The notes under the pieces: generated by a model | Databases searched by the model: none | The model's input: only the letters and a program-made list of their open reading frames with translations | What the model was told of the DNA's origin: nothing | Translations under genes and position numbers: made by a program | NCBI GenBank assembly: GCA_030041495.1 | Contig: JASHNT010000091.1 | Coordinates: 186,001-250,000, forward strand | DNA: 64,000 nt | Reading direction: 5' to 3' | Origin: Bryobacteraceae bacterium | GTDB lineage: Bacteria > Acidobacteriota > Terriglobia > Bryobacterales > Bryobacteraceae | Shown: piece after piece, positions 57,769-64,000 of the stretch | Numbering within the stretch: position 1 is the stretch's first letter | How the letters are laid out: each line of letters starts with the position of its first letter

Positions 57769-59991
57769 TCACCCCGGCAGCAACTTCCGGCACTGCCAGA
57801 GTGCCAGTACTAGCAAGGTACCCCAACTAATCGCCACCAGAGGGCGGAACCCCGCAGGCTCGTACCTGAACTGGACGAGGTTCGGGCCAGCGCCGACTTG
57901 AATCGCGCGGTAGATGAAATCGCCACCTAGCACAGGCGTGCTTTGCCCGTTGACCGTCGCCTGCCAGCCATCAGCCCAGCGATCCGTCACCAGCAAATAT
58001 CCCTGAGAGGGAGCATCGTAGCGGAACGATATCAGGTTGGGCTTGTAAATCAGGTTTGTGACGGGCGCCGGAATGCAAGGCGCCGCATCTAAAACTTCCG
58101 GTATGCCGGTCGCGGGAGCTTCGGGTGTGTTCTCCCCGGGGAGCCCCAGCATTTGCTGGGGGGAATGTAGGACAAGAACCGGCCGTGCGTCCAGCTCATG
58201 AACGCGCCGCTGAAACTGAGTGAACACTGAGCGCTCCGGTGATACCCAAACCGGAGCGGCCGAGAACCAGATGCGCGAAGCGCCCGTCGCCATGCGGCTC
58301 AAGGCGGGATCGGTAATCATTTCATGCTGAAAACGATTTGTCAGAACCTGCGCGGTGAGATAGTTCTCAAGCACGGCCTCTTTGATCATCGTGTTTCGAT
58401 CATTATTCGCTGGGCCCAGCGAAGGGAGGGGCAGCAAATCGCGAGCCAGCCCCGCGTGAGTCAAGTCCATGTCCGGGTTATGCGCGATATTGGCCGCGAC
58501 CAACCAAGGTAAAGGACTGTCCGAGATCGTTGGGCGGGAGATGATTAACGCGCCCACAGCATCCAGACACGCCAATGCGGCCGCCAGACCCCAAAAATAC
58601 CTCGCATTGGCTCGATTCGCTTTCCAGAAGTAGCTCAAGGCTCCAAGACCGAACCAGACCATGCAGAGGTGGGCAACCCCCATTCGCTCAAAAGGGGAAA
58701 ATTTCCCCGCGGTTCGTGACACCCATTCGAAGACAACCAGGGCACACAATCCGGAGACCGCGCTAAGCCGCCAAAACCGGACGCGCTCGGCCAGGCGGGC
58801 CTCGCGAAGGTCGCTGGCGCCCAGAGCGGCAAGGAAACAGACCACCAGAATGAAGTAGGCGCGGAATAGCGAGGGATTGCGGAAATAGCGTGTGGGAGGG
58901 ACAAGGTCATACAGCCATCCGCGCAGCGGAAGCTGGCTCCCGAGGGCACAGCACAAGAATAATGCCGCAATCGCCGCCAGGGACCAACGCGACCGGATGC
59001 GGCGCAAAGCAAAGGCAGCGAACACCAGCGTTGCCGCTCCGGTGTAAACGCTGGTCATGGAAATGTCGGTTGAGGGCCATAGCGGATGCGGCGGCAGATT
59101 CAAGTTGGCAAGGTACGGACTAGCCAACGTAGAGAGCGCCCCGGCCGGGAGTAAGTTACTGGAAATAGCGGTCTCGCGAACACGCGGGCCAAGATGGTCG
59201 GAATACCCCCGGGTGCGCAGGAGTAGACCGCTGTAGGGAGTGCACATCACTAATGCGCCAACGATGAGAACCGCACCGAAGGTGATGATCGCGGGAAAAC
59301 GGACATTTTGCCTCGACTCCAGCCGCGGCGCACGCGGCCAGGCGAAGGTCCGTCCCACGGCCCACAATGCAAGAAAACCAGGCGTCAGGATCGTGAATTC
59401 AGGGTACCCTCCCAAAGCTGACACGCCGTAAAGAAGGCCTGCCTGTACACCGCACTGCCAATCTCTCCGCTCCAAGCCCACGTCGAAGCGCCACAGAATC
59501 CACGGAAGAAAGGAGACGGAATAAACAGAAGACACGTGTTCGGCGTGTCCTGTGAAGAATCCCGAAGCAACGAAGCCACACGCTGCGATCGTTGCGCCGG
59601 AGGGGGAACAACCGGCGTGTTTCGCCAACAGCAGCATTCCCAAGCCGGCAAACATCCACACGGCGAACCAATAGAGAACATAACCGCGCCGCGGACTCAG
59701 CGGCAAAGCGGTGGCAGTGAGCAGAACCGGCGAGGTTGTACCGAGTTCCGGCTCGACCCAAGCGGGCGCGCCTCCTCCTGACCAGGGATCCCATTTAAGG
59801 AGTTGACCGGCGCGAAGAGCATCGCCGACCAAGGTGAAGGAAGGCTCGAAGAAATCGACCGCATCCCAGCGCGGCACGTGGCGGGCAGATAGCAGTGGCC
59901 AGTTGCCTAGCACTAGCACCGCGGCGAGCGAGAACGCGCCCATGAACCAGCCCGCGCGCGGCCGCCGCGGCGATGGGATTGGATCCGTCAC
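57769..59991 (-). CDS. YfhO-like multi-span membrane protein
   Basis: A 740-residue protein from GTG 59991 (a later ATG at 59943 is possible). About twelve spans; the first loop contains W-D-A-V-D-F-F-E-P-S and the last soluble domain contains L-L-V-T-D-R-W-A-D-G-W-Q-A-T-V-N-G, as in YfhO family proteins, which add sugars to lipid carriers or teichoic acid-like polymers. The sugar is unknown. Upstream of PEP-CTERM on the same strand, so a surface-polymer link is possible but unproven. Confidence 0.82.
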   Translation of the reverse strand: MTDPIPSPRRPRAGWFMGAFSLAAVLVLGNWPLLSARHVPRWDAVDFFEPSFTLVGDALRAGQLLKWDPWSGGGAPAWVEPELGTTSPVLLTATALPLSPRRGYVLYWFAVWMFAGLGMLLLAKHAGCSPSGATIAACGFVASGFFTGHAEHVSSVYSVSFLPWILWRFDVGLERRDWQCGVQAGLLYGVSALGGYPEFTILTPGFLALWAVGRTFAWPRAPRLESRQNVRFPAIITFGAVLIVGALVMCTPYSGLLLRTRGYSDHLGPRVRETAISSNLLPAGALSTLASPYLANLNLPPHPLWPSTDISMTSVYTGAATLVFAAFALRRIRSRWSLAAIAALFLCCALGSQLPLRGWLYDLVPPTRYFRNPSLFRAYFILVVCFLAALGASDLREARLAERVRFWRLSAVSGLCALVVFEWVSRTAGKFSPFERMGVAHLCMVWFGLGALSYFWKANRANARYFWGLAAALACLDAVGALIISRPTISDSPLPWLVAANIAHNPDMDLTHAGLARDLLPLPSLGPANNDRNTMIKEAVLENYLTAQVLTNRFQHEMITDPALSRMATGASRIWFSAAPVWVSPERSVFTQFQRRVHELDARPVLVLHSPQQMLGLPGENTPEAPATGIPEVLDAAPCIPAPVTNLIYKPNLISFRYDAPSQGYLLVTDRWADGWQATVNGQSTPVLGGDFIYRAIQVGAGPNLVQFRYEPAGFRPLVAISWGTLLVLALWQCRKLLPG

Positions 59992-60062
59992 CTTTCTGAG
60001 CGATTATAGCGCCGCCGGAAATCGCGGCCCGGCGGTTTCCGGAGTAGAATGGTGATTCCAGA

Positions 60063-61286
60063 ATGAGCGAGGCGCGGTTCGCATCTTGGAGCGCGGCGGA
60101 GAGCCCTGTTACCATCGAGTACTCTCTGGTGGTGATTGAGGAGATCCGCCACGAGGTATCCGAGGGATTTCAGAAGCTGTCGCGAGGCGGACTGGAGGTC
60201 GGGGGCATACTATACGGTACGCGCGAGGGGCGCACCGTTCGCCTTTTGGCGATTCGCCCGATCAATTGCGAATACGCGCGCGGGCCCGCCTTTCAACTCT
60301 CGGATGCGGACAAGAGCGCCCTGAAGGAGGAGTTGGAACGCAACGCGGAGGACTCGCGGCTGGCGGATTTGATTTGCCTGGGGTGGTTCGTTTCTCACAC
60401 GCGCAGCGACATCATGCTGAGCGAATCGGACCTGGAAATTTACGAAGAATATTTCAACGCGCCCTGGCAGGTCACGCTGGTGATTCGTCCGGGGCGCGGC
60501 GGCAGTATGCGCGCCGGGTTTTTTGTACGCGAGCACGACGGTACGGTACGGTCGAAATCAAGCTATCTGGAGTTCAACTTTCCGGACCGGCTGGCCGGCG
60601 TGCTGGACCGTCCGGTGCGCACGGAGCGGCCAACCGGGGCGCCGCGCGCGCATACCGTCTATTTCCGGGAGAGCGGAGTGGCTCCGGCTCGCCGGGAGCT
60701 GGTCAAACCGCAAGCGCAGGTGGCCAGCCCGCAGTTGCTCCCCAGTGCGCCTCCCCGGTCGAAGTGGCCGTGGCTGGTTGCCTGGGCAGTGGCGGTCGTG
60801 GCGCTCGCGGCGCTGGCAGTGCGTTACTTCTTGCTGACGCCAGCGGCGGCGCCTCTGGATCTCTCCGTGCTCGATCACGACGGCCAACTGCAAATCTTCT
60901 GGGACGCGAAGGCCAGGGCGGTGAGCTCGGCAGTTGGAGGAATGCTGGTGGTGACCGACGGGCAGACGCCGCGTACGATTCAGCTTTCGCAGGAGGATTT
61001 GCAGCGCGGAAGCTACTCTTACCGCCGAGCCTCCGACGACGTGGAAGCGCGCATGAGCGTGGAGGACGCGAGCGGCGTAAAAAGCGAATCGAAAACCACG
61101 ACTTTTTTGGCCGCTGCCCCGCCCCAGCCGGCCGATGACGCGCAGATCAAAGCGCTGGAGAAGGAGCGCGACGACTTAAAAGCCCAGGTGGACCAGTTGA
61201 AGAGCGACAACGCCGCTCAAGCCCAACGCATCCTGCAACTCGAGCGAAATCTGAAGATACTAGAATCTCGCCTGGGCGTTCAGTAG
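60063..61286 (+). CDS. Membrane protein with degenerate MPN/JAMM-like domain and coiled coil
   Basis: A 407-residue protein from ATG 60063. The N-terminal 150 residues look like an MPN fold: E45 in G-G-L-E-V-G-G-I-L, then G107-W-F-V110-S-H112-T, S120 and D123 with the spacing of the JAMM motif (H-x-H-x7-S-x2-D). Val110 replaces the first histidine, so a zinc site is incomplete and peptidase activity unlikely. One membrane span lies near 240-260, a beta-sandwich-like section follows, and the last 60 residues are coiled coil. Divergent from the YfhO-like gene. Confidence 0.75.
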   Translation: MSEARFASWSAAESPVTIEYSLVVIEEIRHEVSEGFQKLSRGGLEVGGILYGTREGRTVRLLAIRPINCEYARGPAFQLSDADKSALKEELERNAEDSRLADLICLGWFVSHTRSDIMLSESDLEIYEEYFNAPWQVTLVIRPGRGGSMRAGFFVREHDGTVRSKSSYLEFNFPDRLAGVLDRPVRTERPTGAPRAHTVYFRESGVAPARRELVKPQAQVASPQLLPSAPPRSKWPWLVAWAVAVVALAALAVRYFLLTPAAAPLDLSVLDHDGQLQIFWDAKARAVSSAVGGMLVVTDGQTPRTIQLSQEDLQRGSYSYRRASDDVEARMSVEDASGVKSESKTTTFLAAAPPQPADDAQIKALEKERDDLKAQVDQLKSDNAAQAQRILQLERNLKILESRLGVQ

Positions 61287-61300
61287 CTTGCCCGGCTCAG

Positions 61301-62281
61301 TTACCGCGCAGCCAGCTTCTTGGGAGTGTTGGGAGACTGCAGGAAGAGCTGCTCCAGTTGCTTTTCCGGAAGCGCGACCACCAGATGCATGTTGGAACCA
61401 CTAGCGCTGATTTGAGCGCCATCGGCGAGCGCCGGATCCACCGGTCCTCGCTGGCCCTGCGCCGCGTTAGCCTGCGCCATCTGGATGGCGAACTTCAAGA
61501 CGTCGGCCATGGATTGCGCATCTTGCGGGGAGCGCATCAGCAGATCCGCGGAAAGAGTCACCCGATCCGCGGCCAGCTTAAGCCCTGCGGTAAGTTGAAC
61601 CGCGGCTTGCAGAATATTGCCGAACGGTCCTAATTGCGGACTGAGCGCTGCAGAAGCGGATGGCGGCGGAGACAGTGTGACCAGCCAGGCGTCGTTCGCC
61701 GCGGCGATTTGGCGGGCGCTATCAGCCAGAGAACCCGAAAAGACCGCGTGAGCGGCGCGCCGGTCAATCGCGGCTTTGACCGAAGCCGTGTCGCCGGCAA
61801 GCATGGTGGAAGCATCTAAAAACGCGAGCGTGCCGGAGGGCACAGCTCCCCGGCCCTGTCCGTTCTTGGCTTCGATCAGAGCGACGCCGTGATAGGAGGA
61901 GGAAGTGGCTCCGGCGGCAACGGCAGCGGCGGCAATTTTCTCAGGATGAAAGGATCCTCGACCTAGCAGCGTCAGGCCGCTGAATCCATTCGCTCCCGCG
62001 CTTGCGTTCGCAGTGAGCAGAACTTCGCGCAGGTCGCGGCGCGGATCAAAGCCGACGGCGGCCAGAGCGCGGCTGGTGGCTGCGTCGAGCTGGAGCTGAC
62101 CCATCAAAGCTTGACCAATCGGAGTCGCCTGTGCCTGCGCAACCTGGATGCCGGCCAGCGTCCGCGCATCGGGCGCTGCCAAAGCCAGTAGCCCCGGATC
62201 GATGCCGGCGGCAGTGGCTATAGCGGTCACAGCCGCGGCGAACACCGCACCGACAGCCGCCTTCAAGATTCTTTGCTTCAT
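61301..62281 (-). CDS. Secreted protein of unknown function
   Basis: A 326-residue protein. Signal peptide (V-G-A-V-F-A-A-A-V-T-A-I-A-T-A-A-G), then an Ala/Gly/Leu-rich mature part with A-L-A-A-P-D-A-R-T-L-A-G-I-Q-V near its start and N-M-H-L-V-V-A-L-P-E-K-Q near its end. It has a repeated alpha/beta pattern and resembles acidobacterial exported hypotheticals. No motif recognised. It follows the YdcF-like gene by 63 bases on the same strand. Confidence 0.75.
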   Translation of the reverse strand: MKQRILKAAVGAVFAAAVTAIATAAGIDPGLLALAAPDARTLAGIQVAQAQATPIGQALMGQLQLDAATSRALAAVGFDPRRDLREVLLTANASAGANGFSGLTLLGRGSFHPEKIAAAAVAAGATSSSYHGVALIEAKNGQGRGAVPSGTLAFLDASTMLAGDTASVKAAIDRRAAHAVFSGSLADSARQIAAANDAWLVTLSPPPSASAALSPQLGPFGNILQAAVQLTAGLKLAADRVTLSADLLMRSPQDAQSMADVLKFAIQMAQANAAQGQRGPVDPALADGAQISASGSNMHLVVALPEKQLEQLFLQSPNTPKKLAAR

Positions 62282-62344
62282 GATCCATGTTACGAAATTG
62301 CAAACGGACGGAGTTCGCTTGTGGGTTGCTTAACCGAAATTCTC

Positions 62345-62938
62345 CTAAAGGTGCAGGAAGGTCGCGCCGGTCTTGAGCCATTCGATCAAGAAGGTCTTGC
62401 GCGCCTCGCGATTGTGCCACCAGCCGTTGGGCGTAAAGTATTTGTCGGGCGCGGAGACCATGAAGGAAGTCAGTTCCGGCGCGGCCGCGCGGAAATCGGA
62501 GCCCGCGCGGCGCGTGTGATACAGGCTGGTGACCAGAATTACGCGATGGATGCCTAAGGAGCGTAGCTCAGCAGCCGCGGATACCGCCTCTTCCTCAGTG
62601 GAGTGCGCGTGGTTGGGGAAGCGAATGAAGTAGCTCTCCGGATAGCCAGCCCGCACCGCGAAGGGGATGGCCAGGTCGCACTCATAATACCCGTAATTAT
62701 CATCCGGACCGCTGACCACCACGCGCGGCGCGAACCCCTCGCGAGCCAGCTCCGCGCCTTTGAGAATCCGGTTGCCGCTGGCGTCGCCTGCGAACACGAA
62801 AATTGCGTCGGCCTTCTGTGGCGGCCCGGACTTATCAAGGTACAGAGCCAGCCCGGTCAGGACATGCGCGCGAAACAGGAAGGCGAGCAGAAACAAAACG
62901 GCCAGGCTGGGGAGTGCCGCACGGAGGAAACGTTTCAC
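62345..62938 (-). CDS. YdcF/SanA-like (DUF218) membrane-anchored protein
   Basis: A 197-residue protein from GTG 62938. One N-terminal anchor (L-P-S-L-A-V-L-F-L-L-A-F-L-F), then K-A-D-A-I-F-V-F-A-G-D-A-S-G-N-R, V-V-V-S-G-P and V-I-L-V-T-S-L-Y-H-T-R-R, the core of DUF218. Members affect envelope integrity and vancomycin sensitivity in enterobacteria. Exact activity unknown. It follows the Ser-rich gene by 9 bases. Confidence 0.88.
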   Translation of the reverse strand: MKRFLRAALPSLAVLFLLAFLFRAHVLTGLALYLDKSGPPQKADAIFVFAGDASGNRILKGAELAREGFAPRVVVSGPDDNYGYYECDLAIPFAVRAGYPESYFIRFPNHAHSTEEEAVSAAAELRSLGIHRVILVTSLYHTRRAGSDFRAAAPELTSFMVSAPDKYFTPNGWWHNREARKTFLIEWLKTGATFLHL

Positions 62939-62947
62939 CGCCGCGGA

Positions 62948-63661
62948 CTACGATTCGTCGGAGTCCCTGCGCTGTTCAAGATGACCCACCGATTTCAAGC
63001 GCTGGAACATGCGCTCGACCTCGGCCTCATCTTCCGGCCGCAACAGCGGGTAGCGCGCCGGCGCCACGCGCGGCGGCCCGGCAGAAGAAGACGACGAGGA
63101 AGGAGACGAGGAACAAGACAGCGTGGAAGAAGAGGACGAAGCAGAAGGCGGCTCACCCCAGAACTGGCGGTACGGGATGCCGTCGAGAAGCGCTCCGCGT
63201 GCCGAGCGCCGCAGATGGCGCAGCAGGCTGGCCGAAGAATCGGCGTCTCCGGGGTGAAGGACGGCCAGGCGGCGATCGTCATCCAGCGTGAGATATACCA
63301 GCAACGGCACGTTCCATCCGGTTTGATCCAAGCGGCGAATGCGGTTCCAGGGAATCTTCCGGCGGCCGATGCGCACGTGTGTATCGTAAATCTCAATGGC
63401 CGGCTGGAACACCAGCGCGAACAGCACCACGGCAGGAATCGCAAAAAGCGCCGCGGCGATCCAGGAAAGATTGAACGTGAAGTTGAAAACCGAAGGGCTG
63501 AAGACCGAAGGATTGAAGACCGCGGGAATGGTCCAGGAATCCAATCGCAGAGGAGCCCAGCGCAGCGCCGACCAAACCGACAGCGCAGTCCCGCATGCGG
63601 CAGCGATCGCCATGACGAGGTAGCGGCGGGAGGCAGTAAAACGCGCGACCGGACTACTCAC
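62948..63661 (-). CDS. Two-span membrane protein with Ser-rich tract
   Basis: A 237-residue protein from GTG 63661. Two spans (about 15-35 and 65-85) with a P-[AS]-V-F-[NS] pentapeptide repeated three times between them, encoded by three 15-base repeats. After them is a soluble domain with R-R-K-I-P-W-N-R-I-R-R-L-D. A run of Ser residues (about 170-195) is encoded by a polypurine stretch (63078-63150 on the plus strand). Function unknown; first gene of the small envelope run. Confidence 0.7.
   Translation of the reverse strand: MSSPVARFTASRRYLVMAIAAACGTALSVWSALRWAPLRLDSWTIPAVFNPSVFSPSVFNFTFNLSWIAAALFAIPAVVLFALVFQPAIEIYDTHVRIGRRKIPWNRIRRLDQTGWNVPLLVYLTLDDDRRLAVLHPGDADSSASLLRHLRRSARGALLDGIPYRQFWGEPPSASSSSSTLSCSSSPSSSSSSAGPPRVAPARYPLLRPEDEAEVERMFQRLKSVGHLEQRRDSDES
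63483..63527. repeat. Three 15-base tandem repeats
   Basis: TTGAAAACCGAAGGG, CTGAAGACCGAAGGA and TTGAAGACCGCGGGA at 63483, 63498 and 63513. They encode the pentapeptide repeat of the minus-strand membrane protein. Confidence 0.8.
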
Positions 63662-63807
63662 ACATTCAGCCTACCATTCCGCAAACCGACGCGGCGGCGC
63701 CGTTTTGTTTCGCTCGCAGAGCAGGGATGCGGGTCCGGCACTCCGGTTCCAAACTTGACCAAACGGTGGATAGTCGTTCTAGAGTAGGGAAGTATCCCCA
63801 AAAAATA

Positions 63808-64000
63808 ATGCCCCACAAGTTATCAAACCTATTGAACCCCGTCCCGAGCGATCTTGAGATCGCGCAAGCCGCCAAGCCGTACCTCATCGATCGCATCGCG
63901 GCCGAAGCCGGCATCCTTCCCGACGAGCTGGAGCTCTACGGAAAGAACAAAGCCAAGGTCCATTTGTCGGTTCGAGACCGGCTGAAAGACGCTCCGAACG
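63808..64000 (+). CDS. fhs: Formate-tetrahydrofolate ligase, N-terminal part (partial)
   Basis: The gene begins at ATG 63808 and runs off the window; 64 residues are visible. V-P-S-D-L-E-I-A-Q-A-A-K near residue 12 and D-E-L-E-L-Y-G-K-N-K-A-K-V near 38 are the family start. It makes 10-formyl-THF from formate, THF and ATP, feeding FolD (7139). TTGACC at 63755 with TAGAGT at 63780 is a weak promoter candidate (19-base spacer). Confidence 0.92.
   Translation, partial: MPHKLSNLLNPVPSDLEIAQAAKPYLIDRIAAEAGILPDELELYGKNKAKVHLSVRDRLKDAPN

Noticed and set aside
62603..63787. 394-residue plus-strand open frame
   Set aside because: Covers YdcF-like and Ser-rich genes on the other strand; Arg-rich translation comes from the polypurine tract.
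1..64000. tRNA, rRNA, riboswitch and mobile-element search by eye
   Set aside because: No T-loop pattern, conserved riboswitch core or transposase was found. A covariance-model scan could still reveal small RNAs.

Overview
The window is GC-rich, densely coded bacterial DNA, most likely from an Acidobacteriota genome of the Bryobacterales/Solibacter type. The pointers are a PadR regulator coupled to an ADOP-type permease (acidobacterial duplicated orphan permease), a secreted protein ending in the Solibacter-type C-terminal domain (TIGR03437-like), a propeller-type histidine kinase, many short ATGA/TAATG gene overlaps, and several mature hypothetical families common in that phylum. No tRNA, rRNA, transposase, CRISPR array or prophage module was seen. 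No gene-free stretch exceeds 300 bases.

Layout. 1-6509: 3' end of polA, a lipoprotein cyclophilin, padR-ADOP, a secreted unknown and a large membrane protein. 6667-12716: an orphan Flp pilin with a palindromic leader, then a plus-strand run folD-coaE-htrA-MFS-dacB-fmdB-like. 12758-23538: a CheY-like protein, an outer-membrane barrel, a DUF4139 protein, a LuxR response regulator with its propeller histidine kinase, a small barrel protein, PhzF, an Mrp ATPase and a lytic transglycosylase. 23689-29095: a DMT-type transporter, orphan nuoI, several unknown membrane proteins, a six-cysteine secreted microprotein and an XRE/S24-like regulator. 29284-39366: ubiX-pheA, TPR protein, parvulin, GT39-type membrane transferase, a GAF-alpha-glucan phosphorylase fusion, and two paralogous secreted proteins.

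39632-50861 is the most coherent metabolic block. moeA, moeA fused to a binding-protein-like domain, and mobA make molybdenum (or tungsten) cofactor. A MoaD carrier plus aldehyde ferredoxin oxidoreductase run one way, and a NAD-linked formate dehydrogenase (fused NuoE/NuoF-type diaphorase plus large catalytic subunit) runs the other way from the shared 46132-46254 gap. With folD (7139) and the start of formate-tetrahydrofolate ligase at the right edge (63808), the window carries several steps of formate/one-carbon metabolism.

50779-64000: a DHFR-like reductase, thiol peroxidase, a lone CzcA-type RND pump, a membrane-anchored PAS-LuxR regulator, a PEP-CTERM protein with a strong promoter and a NarL-type 7-2-7 palindrome, a YfhO-like protein, a pseudo-MPN membrane protein, and a small minus-strand run of envelope proteins.

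All coordinates and motifs were read by eye. Promoters, operators and terminators are candidates only.
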